The notes below the pieces were generated by a model that searched no databases, was not told where the DNA came from, and saw only the letters and a list, made by a program, of their open reading frames with translations. Position numbers and translations under genes: made by a program. 64,000 nt of DNA from Sambucus nigra (Eukaryota > Streptophyta > Magnoliopsida > Dipsacales > Adoxaceae). The stretch is from the NCBI GenBank assembly GCA_949130495.1, contig OX422213.1:55995284-56059283 (forward strand), read 5' to 3'. Position 1 is the first letter of the stretch. The number at the start of each line of letters is the position of its first letter. Shown piece by piece: positions 1 through 10,580 of the stretch.

Positions 1-1201
1 CGTGAAATGGACAAATACCCAGTGAAGTATGAAGGAACAAATGATATAAAAAAATACCAATAAGTAACACAAACCTTTTGTTAAACATGTGAGCAAAACA
101 TAGGATATCAACTTTTATACATAAACATTATAGATCAAATCAATGATACCAATCTGTAAACATTATGATAAAAACCATGATACCAATTTGTAAAAAGATA
201 TATGTGCTCAATAAACAAAAACTCCCCCTTTATCACATAAATCACATACCATCTCTCCCCCCTTTGTCTCAAATAGACAATAAGTGAAAAAGATAAGCAA
301 ATGAATATCTAGAATGAAATAATCACATGAAGCATATCTAAATAAACAATGGATATATAACCAGTTAAAAAATCAGAATATACCAAATCGTAGCTAGAAA
401 CCGTCACAAAGAATGAATCATCAATCTAAGTAATATGTGACTAAACGAATCAATGAAATATAAGAATCAAGCATGAATAATCAGTATAGATTGCATGTAA
501 ACTGTCCAAAATAACCCAGAAGTACCAAAATAGTTTGATACATCTGTGAAGGTTGGTCGCTACGTCTTTCGGGAATCGTGACAATTATAAATCTATCTAT
601 GACTCAAGTAAGTCTTGTCTGTAAATAAGTCAATTTCATCCAAATTTACACACTTGGAAATTTTTTCCTTATAATTGAAGATATATTTTTTTTATATATT
701 TTCTAGTTCACACCCCTTCACTCTATACCATATTTTGTGTAGACACAATTATGCCATAGAGTGTGGAAAGCTTATTGTTTTTTCTTTTTTTCTTTCTGTG
801 GTGTTTATACCAATATATGAATGTGTTTTCTTATTATATATATGGTATGTTTTTTTAGTCTTTGCGTTGATTTTAATCCATGTTTGCCATATGCTTCATA
901 TTTGGATCAAATTGACATGTCATAATGATCATATTGATATCTTTTGTTACACGTGGTATCAATTTTTTCATTGTTTGGATTATTTGGGGTTGTGCTGTCG
1001 AGTGTGTTCATCATCTCCACTGCACTTCACATCGCATGATATTGCGTGTTTTCCCTTATGTTCATTTATGTTACATTTAGGGGGAGAAGTTATTTTATAT
1101 TGTGAACTTTTACTTTTTCTATTCTTGAAAAAAAAGTAGGAGAAATATGGCCTCAATTAGGGAAGTTTAACCTAAGGCAGATGCATACTCCAAGGAGGAG
1201 A
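1..1201. mobile_element. Decayed Ty1/copia-type internal region (partial)
   Basis: No intact gene is visible. The stretch looks like the 3' non-coding end of a copia element because purine tracts of the kind that precede copia LTRs occur in it: a GGGGGAG run near 1079, and CCAAGGAGGAGA directly before the LTR-like start at 1202. Minus-strand tracts near 225-280 (CTCCCCCTTT and CTCCCCCCTTTG on the plus strand) suggest a second remnant in the opposite direction. The open frame at 675-1139 is rich in F, Y and C with no recognisable domain and is probably chance. The left part continues beyond the window. Confidence 0.4.
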
Positions 1202-1479
1202 TGTTTAACAAAGGGTGAGTGGTTGCATTGAAAATGACCACGCGGATAAATATTTAACTTCACAGTTAAATATTTTATACATTTGTTCCCATATATTTTT
1301 ACCGTATCTCCAAGTGGTTAAAAGTTTAATCGCATGGTAAATATTGAATTTCAACTATTATAAATGGGGGTCCCACCAGGGGACTGGGTATGTATTTTAC
1401 ATTGTTATATTTTAAAACCTTGTCTTTATCTATCATTGTCATTTGTTGAGTTGAATAATATATTCAAATTCTAAAAACA
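1202..1479 (+). repeat. Probable copia 3' LTR (278 bp)
   Basis: The segment begins TGTTTAACA directly after the polypurine tract CCAAGGAGGAGA and ends TAAAAACA, giving short TGTTT/AAACA terminal inverted repeats. A TATA-like CTATTATAAATGG lies about two thirds along (near 1360), as expected for a U3/R boundary. The next five bases, CTAAT (1480-1484), would be one copy of the target duplication; the partner would lie outside the window. It interrupts the left LTR of E3. Confidence 0.5.
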
Positions 1480-1484
1480 CTAAT

Positions 1485-3196
1485 CCAAATTAGTACAACT
1501 AAGTACGACATGAGAACACATATTATCCTACACACCCTAGCACCATAACACATCCTAACCTACACCTAACTAACATACACCTTACACATTCCCAAACCCT
1601 CCCCTCATCATCTTCCACCATCCCACTCTCTCTCTCTCTCTCTCCTCATCCCCCATAACCATCACCACCCACTACCAACATACACCTACCCGAGAAGCCA
1701 AAGAGGACAACCCGATTCCTCCTACATTTACCCAAACCCCAATCCGATTTCACATCCTAACTTGAACCGTCAAAGTAGACCTCTAAACCCAAAATCGACC
1801 TCCTTCCCACCATCAACCCGGCAACAACCCACTGCCACGTGTCCGGACCTGGTCCGGCAAAAAAAATTTGATCCCCAACTCGGATCAACTGCAAAAACTA
1901 GGCGCTCATGGCCTCCCATCTCCGACCCACCTCTAACCCGATTACCTCCATATCCCATTTTAATTCAAGACCCATTTAACCCCCACAAGCCTCCAAATCT
2001 AATAACCCACGATCTACCCAAAACCAAATAAAGCCCCACATGTTAAATGCCACTCTATACCCCTTATTCCTAAACTACCCCCAACACCCCCACTACACAC
2101 ATGCACTTGTGTGTTACCTAAAATCCTCTCACACCTTACACCCCACATGCACTTATGTGCAACTTTCCAATTTACCCCTAAACCTTCTTCACATATAAAT
2201 TGAAGACTTGGTGCCATTGAAGAAAAATCCTCATTTGAGTTTTTAAGTTTGTGTGATAAATTCTCCTCCACGCCTATATAGACAACATTTGCATTTTTAG
2301 CAAATATCTCAATATAGAGTGGTGTGGTAGAATTTATCTCTTGGATGAATTCCACTCCACCCCTCTATAGTCAGATTTTGTATTTTTAGCAACTATCTCA
2401 ATGTAGAGTGATGTGGTTGAATTCATCCCTTTTGGAACTAACTTCTTATCCATTCGTTTATGATGAGTATATACATTTTTAGCAAATATCTCAACGTAAA
2501 GTGATGATGTAGAATTTATTTTCTTGGTTGAATTTTAATGTAAAATTTTATAATGAGATGATTTGCAATTTAGAATCCATTATGAATTCATTCATTGTAT
2601 ATTGTAATTAGTTTTTTTTTTTTGTAGTTTTTATTTTAGAATAAAATATATTAGTGAGGGATTGTAATTGAGAGAATTTTTGTTATAATTGAAGATTTCA
2701 CTCCAATTCAAGGCATAAATGGGTTTGATATATTCCTCTTTAGTTACTTTTATTTTAATCCTCACATGCTTTTATTTGTTTATTCTTTGTATTGGATGAT
2801 GATTAATGAGGACAAATCTCTCATTTAAGGGATAAATTTTGAAGCCCTTGTGAGTCCAATTTTGTTAGTTTTCTTTTTAGCACAAATTTTATTTATCTCA
2901 TTTTCTCTTATTAGATATTACATCTTAGTTAGTACTTAAAAAAATTATTATAGTTAGTTAATTAATAATCCCTTGAAAAATCATAAAAAAATAATAATAA
3001 TAATAATAATATATACAAATGAATTTCACACTTTTGTCTTCACATATTTGGTTCTTCACTCCTTAGAGTTGGATTGACTCCCTTCCTTACCCTATCCATA
3101 TTTTGAGGTTATTAGTAGGTTCAAGGGTATTTTTATTGAAAATGAGTTGCAACAACGATCAACAAATTGGAAGAATATTTTTTTCTTTTTCTATCA
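1485..3196 (+). repeat. E3 left LTR, 5'-truncated by the copia LTR
   Basis: From about 1500 the sequence matches 24100-25815: a C/A-rich stretch (about 1530-2000), three copies of a TATCTC-containing motif, then a purine/T-rich end. It ends CTATCA at 3196, two bases before the primer-binding site. The first 700 bp of the LTR seen in the right copy are missing and should lie to the left of the copia insertion. Short open frames at 1762-2031 and 1770-2355 are frames of the C/A-rich LTR and not genes. Confidence 0.75.
2281..2560 (+). repeat. Tandem TTTGC-N7-GCAAA motif array in E3 left LTR
   Basis: Three degenerate copies of a unit (about 90-110 bp period) start near 2286, 2372 and 2470. Each holds the core ATTTTTAGCAA(A/C)TATCTCAA followed by a TAGAGTG-like segment. 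The best copy, at 2288-2304, contains TTTGC-ATTTTTA-GCAAA, a 5-bp inverted repeat around a 7-base loop. The same array is present in the right LTR at about 24890-25200, and the same core recurs in E3's 3' untranslated array. Confidence 0.8.
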
Positions 3197-3198
3197 AA

Positions 3199-3212
3199 TG
3201 GCGACGTTGCTG
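3199..3212 (+). promoter_or_regulatory. E3 primer-binding site (decayed tRNA-Asp type)
   Basis: TGGCGACGTTGCTG lies two bases after the LTR end. It resembles the Tat/Athila primer-binding site (TGGCGCCGTTGCCGGGGA, complementary to the 3' end of tRNA-Asp) with several substitutions. E1 and E2 carry better versions in the same place. Confidence 0.65.
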
Positions 3213-5360
3213 ATCTTTGGAGTTTGAAGCACATGCGAAGATGTTGGAGTGTATTTCATCCATCATTTATTTTTCTTATTTTTTGTACCATTTTACGTTT
3301 TATTAAAAGGCTTGTATTAGGATTATCGTATTTTTCTTCTATTTTGGTGCTTGGAGACCCCATTTTTTTCATTTAAATTTGTAATAATTCATAAAAAGAA
3401 GAAAAGAGAGATGGCAAAACTGGACAAGGTAGAGAGAGAGCATTAAAAGGTGAGGATTTAGAAGCCTCTCTACTTTGGGTCGATAGAACTCCGGTGCCGA
3501 ATGAGATAGGCAAGATTTCCCCCCGATCGACTCAAATCGTTCATCACCCCACGCGTGTAAAAATCGTGGGAGGTACATTTCTCAAACCCTCGTGAATCCC
3601 CTACAAGCGAGTCAATTTTGTATGTGACTACCTGCACTTATTTGATTTTTATTATAGCATTTATTTTTTTAATGTGTGTGATGAATTAAGCAATTAAGAC
3701 CTACACTCGGTCATTCACAAGAAGGGATTTCATTACTCGACCCACTCGCTTATCCTTTGTGTGCTACCCTCGCTATCATTAAATTTAAAATCAATAAACT
3801 AGATAACCCACTAGGAGAACACATTTTTGCAAAGTCAATCAAAAAGATAAATTTTGTTATTTTTGTTGCTCGCGGACTTAATCAAATTTGGCTACCCCTT
3901 TCACTAATTTTGAAGCTAAAAATTGGCTACGTGCTAGTTAGGATTTATCCTTTACTTGTGTGTGTCTAATTCAATCTTTAGGTAGTTAGTTTTAGTGAGT
4001 TTGTTCAATTAAAGAGTCCAAATATTTTTCTCCCATCTTTTCTTCCCAAAAAAATCAAAAAATATTCTTCCTTTTCTTTTCTTTTAATAATCCAAAAATA
4101 TTGTTTTCTCTTCATTTTCAAAAAAAAAATCTCAAGAATATTTTCCTTCTTTAAAAAAAATAAAAATAATTATTAAAAAAAATAAGGTCATGATTGGTGC
4201 TTCTTTACCCTCACCCTTTTTCACTTATCCCCACCCACCCATGGTCCATTGATACTTTGCATCGCGTGAAACACTTTGTCATACAAGTTTTAACCTTTTA
4301 GATATTTTTCAAACAACACTGACGCTTGAGTCTTGTTTAGGGGTGACTCTCATCACCCAATTTTTCTGCCACCTCGTGCTTTCTTACTTCTTATCTTTAG
4401 GGTGAGAATAGGTTCGGTCTGGATGAAGACATTAAACTTAAGTCTATCAGGAGGCAACCCGCTTTTTCTGAGTATGATTCTTATCCGATTTGGGGGTGGT
4501 GTTTCACACCATCCAATGCTTTACCATATTCATAGACCTGTACACATTTTTTTATCTCCTACTTATTCAGGTTTCTTCTTGGATTCACCTGTTCACTTCA
4601 TTAGCGGTTGATTATGGTAATATCTTTCCTCCCTTAAGCTCTCAATTTTAAAAATCATTTTATTTAACATCGAGGATGATGTTCCTTTTTGTTTGGGGGT
4701 GGGGAATTTTATAAAAATCATACCTCTTTTGAAAAAAAATTCAAAACCTAATTTTTAAAATTTTCGTGCAGTTTCTTTCATCTCGCTCATTGACATGAAT
4801 TTTCTATCATACATCTTTTAAATTCTAGGAATCAAGATAGAGGATATTTTTTTTCTAAATAGCTTATGTAATACATACCAAGGCATTTTGCACCATGAAT
4901 TTCTAGACTCAACAAAATTTGTGCACTTATCACGTCACTACCGTTTAGAGTTGAAGAATACTATAATTTCCAAAAAAAACTTAAGGATCACCAATGGAGA
5001 CTTTAGCTTGTGAGATTTATGCATTTCCCCCTTTAAGAGAGTTTCACGCAATCTTCGAGTCACAGGTTGATTCAACTTCCTTTGGGTCCACACTTTAATC
5101 ATTGTATGATCTCATTATTCTTCACTGAATTTTTTGCTTGATCACTGAGAACGACATCACTTTTGAGTTGTAAGAACCACGTGTCTTGAAGTTTGTCCTG
5201 GTCACCAGACCTTCACTTGTCCACCAACCGAATTCCATTTTATCATACATTTATCATCATCCATACACCTTACCTTTCCATATCATTACCATATAACATA
5301 CCACCCATTTCCATATAAACTCTATTTCCCCCCCACCATGTTAAAAAAGGGAAGTGCGTT
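3213..5360 (+). other. E3 internal region, no recognisable coding
   Basis: Only short unlinked frames exist (for example 3757-3969 and 4333-4611), with no domain I recognise. Two landmarks match the related elements: CATCGAGGATGATG (4668-4681) followed by GTTTGGGGGTGGGG (4691-4704), the counterpart of the GAGGACAATG plus purine tract in E1 and E2. The remainder is AT-rich 3' untranslated-like sequence. Confidence 0.5.
4691..4704 (+). promoter_or_regulatory. Internal polypurine-tract-like site of E3
   Basis: GTTTGGGGGTGGGG lies about 2.0 kb upstream of the 3' LTR and resembles the terminal tract at 6684-6694. E1 and E2 have the same arrangement at 20797-20811 and 42213-42226. It could be a second plus-strand primer or an RNA signal; the function is inferred from position and composition only. 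Confidence 0.45.
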
Positions 5361-5880
5361 GAAAGTAAAAGGAGAAAATCCATCATAGAGAGTGTTTTCA
5401 TTTTTAGCGAATATCTCTGCTAAAGTTCGATTTATATGGAGAAAAAAATTAGCGACAAATATATGTTGGGTTTATTTCTATTTTTAGCAGATTTATCTCA
5501 AACATTGATGCGTATTTCGAGAAAAAAAAGATAAAGTAAAAGGAATCATAGAGAGTTTTCGCATTTTTAGCAAATATCTCTCCTAGAGTTCGATTCTAAT
5601 GGAGAAAAACTTAGATACAAATCCATGTTGGAGTTATATGTATTTTTAGTAGATTTATCTCCGACATTGATGAGTATTTTGAAAAAGAAGAAAAAATAGA
5701 AAGTAAAAGGAGAAAATCCATCATAGAGAGTGTTTGCATTTTTTAGAGAATATCTCTAGCAAATTTCAATTCAGATGGAGAAAATTTTAGATACAAATCT
5801 ATGTTGGGGTTATTTGTATTTTTAGAAGATTTATCTCAGACATTGATCAGTGTTTGGAAAAAGAAAAAAAAAAGACAAAG
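5361..5880 (+). repeat. Three-copy tandem repeat (about 170 bp) in E3 3' untranslated region
   Basis: Units start near 5361, 5532 and 5699. Each has a GAAAGTAAAAGGA-like start, AT(C/A)ATAGAGAG, a TTTTTAGCAAATATCTC-like core, a TATGTTGG segment, a second TATTTTTAG(C/T/A)AGATTTATCTC core, then a purine-rich end. So each unit holds the core twice. Tandem arrays in the 3' untranslated region are known for Tat-lineage elements and can seed satellites. The core is shared with the E3 LTR array. Confidence 0.85.
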
Positions 5881-6527
5881 TTACAATCAAGATCTTGTGA
5901 AATAAAGGCATTTGTTCCTTAAGTGTAATACACTCTACTCGAACATCCATTATCTATCCATCATATCAGCATCCTACCTCATATCATCATATCCTTCTCA
6001 TTTTGTTTCGCCCACACCCATAAGCATCCATGTTTTCCCCTAGGTGTTCGGGCAAATGAAAGTCAATGTGGTGAATAACCCGACGTTCTCACTGTAGTGA
6101 TTATCATTCTTTCGTGAGATCATTTTCCCCCAATATGTTCTTTCTTTCTTATTTGTGTGTGAGACGTTTGACCTTGCTTACATTTATTCACCTCCCCACA
6201 AAAAATAGCGATACACTTACCCAAATCTCGTGAGTTAGTTTGAGAGAGAGATATCCATGATAATTTGAAGTTGAAGCATTGATTCCAAAAAAGCGATCTG
6301 GGAACCACTCTTACGATAGTCGACTTGTTTTAACTGATTCAAACAACACACGTTGAGTTTTAGGAAGGATGGGCCGTGAGTATTTACTTAGCTAAAATTT
6401 TTAAACACTTTTAGCTTTCATTTCTCAAAATATTTATGTCATGATGGATTGTGCGATTATTCTACGTCTAATAAGATATTGACTATCGTTAGCAAATAAA
6501 GAATTTTGTGGGTATATTTCCTGTAAA

Positions 6528-6623
6528 CCCTCACGAGACAAAGCTCGTCCTTTAGGGCAAACTATATGTTTAAAGGCTCATTGCACATTTTAAGTGCAAT
6601 CACAATGGCCCGCGAAAGTGGTA
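6528..6623 (+). promoter_or_regulatory. Conserved two-hairpin element, E3 copy
   Basis: Hairpin 1 is ACGAG (6533-6537), loop ACAAAG, CTCGT (6544-6548). Hairpin 2 is ATTGCAC (6580-6586), loop ATTTTAA, GTGCAAT (6594-6600), a perfect 7-bp stem. CCGCGAAAGTGG follows. The same layout occurs upstream of the 3' LTR in E1 (22441-22537) and E2 (43866-43972). The last pair of stem 2 is C-G here and T-A in E1 and E2. This supports a structured RNA, possibly for packaging or priming, but the function is inferred. Confidence 0.65.
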
Positions 6624-6696
6624 CACATTTGGTTTCTTATATTTCTTTCTCTGTATTTTTTCACGAAGACTAGCAATGTTCTGTTTGGGGGTAGTG

Positions 6697-7368
6697 TGAT
6701 AAGCACCCAAAAGTGTTTAAATAAAACCCCAAATAGACAATTTTTAATTCTTGGTAAAATAGAACTTATGTTTGTATTTGTTTGTTTTGTAGGTCAATAA
6801 GTAATTACAGTGTCAAACAAGCTTAATTCGAGGTAATTGTTATAAATAAGTGGTCAATTCATCAAGTGTGAGAGTGATGCGGTTAAAAGTGCTAAACCCA
6901 ATCTATGTACCTAATACCATGTCCCTAAGCCATAACCTAACCCATGTGACTTTTACCCTGTCCTATAACCTTCACCTAAACCCATTCCCGAGCCTCATGT
7001 GTTTAGTTTGCACCATTTATTTTATTTTTATTTTTTATTATTTTTTAGATTTTTATTTGAGTCATTTTTAATTTTTAGGATTTAGTTTATATTTTTTATA
7101 GAATTTTGTATTTATTTTTAGGATTTATTTGTGTCGACTATTTTTAATATTTCTTTTTATTTAGGTGTAAGTTTAATTTTTATTTGATCTTTATTTTCAG
7201 TTTTAGTTTTATTCTTTTAACGTTATTTTTATTAGGATCGATTTAGTTTTGTTTTTTATTAGGAATTTAACTTTAAAATTTCATTAAGTTCGGTACTTTC
7301 TTTAGTTTTATTTCATTAGGATTTTAATTTGTAGTTTTTATAGTTTTGATTTTTTTTAGTTTTGTTAG
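6697..7368 (+). repeat. E3 right LTR, first part
   Basis: It begins TGATAAGCACCC after the purine tract GTTTGGGGGTAGTG and runs to the E1 insertion point. The last five bases (7364-7368, GTTAG) are the left target duplication of E1. The LTR resumes at 24065. The T-rich low-complexity stretch at 7010-7360 is LTR sequence. Confidence 0.75.
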
Positions 7369-8823
7369 TGATAATACGCAAATATCGCGTATTTCATCCG
7401 TCGAACCTACGCATTTTAGCTCCCTCGGGTGCCTTAATCTCTATATTTAAGCCCATTAACCAGAAAACATCAGTTTATATTGTTAACATGCTATATGAGG
7501 TATAATTGGCCTTTTTTTGGTATTTAGGTACCAAGTATGGGATTAGGACGCATTTCTGCAATTTCCTTACACAACCGCATGTACAAGGGCAATCCGGTCA
7601 TTTCACAGCTTGGGCACCTGACTCGACATCTTCATGGAAGTTGTAGCCCTCCTCGCTAGCTTGACATGGCCATGAACGGTGCGTGATTCCGAGTTCGTAT
7701 GACAAAGTTACGGGGATTTGAGCGGAGAAGAATTACATGCCAAAATAGGGGATTCTGCAGTCTGCCTTGTTTGATCGATCGATCGAGCCTGGGGGTCGAT
7801 CGATCAACCCTTCATATTTTTGCCATGATTTTAACAGTCCATCGATCAACCACAGGGGTCGATCAATCGATCCCCTATTTTTTTCCTACAAATACTTTCT
7901 TTTCATTTTCTTTCTTCTTTTCTTTTATTCTAACTTACTACTTAAGCCAATTTTTGTTGTAATAAGGGAGAGGCACATGTATATTCTGAAATAGATAGTT
8001 TTAGTTAGGGTTTGGTTTGGAGGGTTCATTTTCTCTTCTTTTTGGATTGACAACCCATGGGTTTTGTAAGATTGAACTATTCATTTCCATCTCCATTGAT
8101 ATAGCTTTGTTCTTCATCTTTCCTTGCTTTGTAATTTAGTTTCCATGCTTTCTAATTAGTTTACATGCTTTAATTCTTGCTTTCCTAGTTTAATTAACAT
8201 AATTTATTTTAATTAATCATGCACCCTTAGATAAATAGGGTCGGGATTCCATTTCCGCCATTTCTCGAGCTCCAAAAATTAGGTTTTGTGCAAAATTGCG
8301 TTTAATTGAACCCACGTGAATTAAAGTCGGATTATTATGAGTTTAACTTTCTATGTCATACATCGTTAGTGTTTATGGCGATAATCCGAGTTTAATACGC
8401 ATGCGACTAATCTTTGGTTGAGTGTTTATTCTCGCACCTTTGGCTTAAATTCCTTATTGTGTGAAGTTTATGTTTAATTGATAATGCTCGATTAAATTGC
8501 TTTCGAGCCGGAATCTTGGTTAGTAGTTGTTTTGATCCGTATGGTTGGATGATATCCTGATCCTTACTTTACTTTTATTTATACTGAACTTATTCTTTTC
8601 TTTTAATTACAACCAACCATCACCTTTTCACACTTTTATTCCTGGATTAATAATTTGTTGCGATCTATCGAACATTCCCTGTGGATTCGATACCCGACTT
8701 ACCGATGTACTCACCAATTGAGTGTAGTCGTAATTTAGGTTTTTGTATAGTTCAGGTGAGCCGAATATAAAATGATCGGCACGCAGGTGACTCTCGCACC
8801 GCGACGAAACCCCTGTCTAATCA
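7369..8823 (+). repeat. E1 5' LTR (1455 bp)
   Basis: It starts TGATAATACGC and ends CTGTCTAATCA. It matches the 3' LTR throughout with scattered substitutions and small indels. At 7765-7880 it holds a cluster of TCGATCGA palindromes. Pyrimidine-rich sequence with an AACTTACTA(C/T)TTAAGCCAA motif follows; the TTAAG region could be the promoter/R boundary. Small frames at 7699-7994 only translate the palindrome region. Confidence 0.92.
7765..7880. repeat. CGAT palindrome cluster, E1 5' LTR
   Basis: Four copies of (T)CGATCGA-like sequence lie within about 115 bp: GATCGATCGATCGAGC near 7775, GTCGATCGATCAAC near 7796, CATCGATCAACC near 7841, and GTCGATCAATCGATCC near 7858. The 3' LTR repeats the arrangement at 23005-23105 with cleaner copies. 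Comparable clusters with other outer bases occur in E2 and in the chromovirus LTRs. Confidence 0.85.
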
Positions 8824-8826
8824 AAA

Positions 8827-8844
8827 TGGCGTCGTTGCCTGGGA
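8827..8844 (+). promoter_or_regulatory. E1 primer-binding site (tRNA-Asp type)
   Basis: TGGCGTCGTTGCCTGGGA lies three bases after the 5' LTR. It differs from the canonical Tat/Athila site at two positions, one of them CG to TG-like decay (CGCC to CGTC). E2 has TGGCGTCGTTGCCGGAGA in the same place. Confidence 0.85.
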
Positions 8845-9026
8845 GTTGTTTTGTTATAGATTGTAATTGACTTATTAGTTCGTAGTATTATTTTCTTTGT
8901 ATTTGTATTCTTTCTTTTAACCCTTTTTTGCAGGACTTCTACATTTGAGCTCCTTGGAATGCTTGAATTCACCCCCACACATCTTCTCTGTGGAAGTCGT
9001 CCTCTCGAGCCTTTGTTGGGGTAAGC

Positions 9027-10076
9027 ATGTCTTATTCTAACTTTTCTGGGAATCGTAATGATAATTCTCAAAATTTCGGTAAACCTTTGACTTTTGGTCA
9101 ATACTTGCAATCCCAAAAAGTTGCAACATCTAAAATGACATTGGGTGAGTATTACGAAAGTCAAAGTTTGGATTATCAATCTGATGTTGGGTCGCAAGAT
9201 CCTTATGATAAGAATTTTGAAACCAATTGTAATCATTTTCAAAATTCTTATGTTAATGATTTTGAGTGTTGTCCCGAAAACAATTTCCAAACTTCCCATT
9301 TCCAAGCATCCCCTCCTCGCCCTATAACTTTCGGTGAGGGATTGCATATGCTTGAAAATGAGAGGATTGAAGAACATTATCGGGAAGAAAATCGTTGTTG
9401 GGAACACGAGTTGGATTTAAGATTTGAATCAAACGATGACTTTTCTTCGGAGACTACCGAAGTTGAGAACTGTTTTGAACTAAATGAGGACTTCGTTCCT
9501 ACTTTGTAATAAATCATCCTTGACTTGACCCGTGGTATAGTAGAGAATGAGAATGAGGATGAAAAAGAAATAGTATCCATTTGCAATGAATTCGTTTCTT
9601 CTTTGATTTTCAAAGAAGAAAGTTTCATTGTAAACGATCCTATTTCTTCCGAAATTCAATTTTCAAGAGATGATCACTCATCGCCTGAGATTGAATTTCT
9701 TTCATCCCCGTCTTCATTATATACTATCACACCAATTCTAGTACCAGATGAATCGGTGCCAAACTTTACAGTTCCAAACCGTTTCACCAACGAGGAGTAC
9801 TCGCTCGAGCCGCTTTCCATAACGGCATTTTTGCCCTCATGTACGCCGCCTCCCAGTCCAACATTAAAATACTTAGGAGATGATTCATGTTTTCTCGGCC
9901 CGCATGTGTATTTGTTTTCCGTCCTATCCAAATCCCCCATCCTCCCTCCCAAAGTTTCAATTGGGGATTGTTCACTTTTACCGCCTTACACATGCCTTCC
10001 GTCGTTCGAACGGAATTCCTATTTTTCGAGAGGCATGCATGTTCGGGAGGGTCCACCGTTGATCAAAAAAATTTAA
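9027..10076 (+). pseudogene. Unrecognised conserved E1/E2 retrotransposon protein, broken by two stops
   Basis: One reading frame starts MSYSN at 9027 and runs to about 10076. It is broken only by two adjacent TAA codons at about 9507-9512; where the E2 relative reads on it has E and Q, so single substitutions explain both. The protein (about 350 residues) is acidic. It has two related TFG(Q/E) segments: TFGQYLQSQK near residue 22 and TFGEGLHMLE near residue 100. An EHELDL-FES-DDFSS block follows, then a proline-rich C-terminal part with PSCTPPP and LPPYT. A splice-acceptor-like CTTTTTTGCAG lies upstream at about 8924-8934, matched by TTTTTTGTAG in E2. I do not recognise the family; no CCHC knuckle or protease motif is seen. 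A role as a Gag-like product is only a guess from position. Confidence 0.7.
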
Positions 10077-10552
10077 ATTGTGTTTTGGATGGACCCTCAA
10101 AAGTTTCATCTTTCAGTATATAGTTAATTACACATCCTAAGTGTAGGTTGTATATACTAACTTCTTCATTTTTATTTTTTCTTAATTTAGTCTAGTGTAA
10201 TTAGTTAATCTCTTTTTGTTTCTTTTTGTATGCTTGGTTCTAACTCTTTTTTAGGTTCAACGCACTTGAATTTGATGAGACTATGCATCCCGGCACACAT
10301 TTCTTAAGAAAATGATCAAGAAAGCCCCAAAAACATTTTTCCGTTATTTTTCACACACGCATCCTCACGCATTTGCATTTTTTTTCTTTTTTCTTTTTTT
10401 TCTTTTTTGTCGTGAACATGCGTGTGTGTTGCTAGTTGTACATATTTTTTAATTTTTGGTTAGCATAGGCCTATTTGTGTGTATATTTTAGCCTATGTCT
10501 ATTTAATGTTATTTATATTTTTATATTTTTATTTCATATTTATATATATGTA
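10077..10552 (+). other. E1 spacer between the two coding segments
   Basis: This is non-coding T-rich sequence. The first 170 bp, up to about 10250, match the E2 segment after its ORF (41962-42110), including a shared TAATTAGTTAAT. Beyond that E1 and E2 diverge, and E2 skips directly to the region matching 20690. So E1 carries about 2.1 kb that E2 lacks (not counting H1). A pyrimidine run fills 10380-10410. Confidence 0.55.
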
Positions 10553-10580
10553 CTAGGGTATGCCCGTGCCTGAAGGCACG
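10553..10580 (-). repeat. H1 3'-terminal hairpin and CTAG end
   Basis: The stem is CGTGCC at 10565-10570 paired with GGCACG at 10575-10580 around a 4-base loop. Twelve bases separate it from the element end, which is CTAG at 10553-10556. This is the Helitron termination signal read on the minus strand. Confidence 0.92.

Noticed and set aside
675..1139. 154-codon frame with many F, Y and C residues
   Set aside because: T-rich copia 3' sequence gives such frames by chance; no domain, and no relative in the window.
5361..5880. CRISPR-like regularly spaced repeats
   Set aside because: Units are degenerate 170-bp tandem repeats within a retrotransposon in a plant genome, with no repeat-spacer pattern.
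8817..9407. 196-codon minus-strand open frame opposite the E1 protein
   Set aside because: It lies antisense to the conserved plus-strand frame and is isoleucine/arginine-rich without any domain; E2 has no counterpart.
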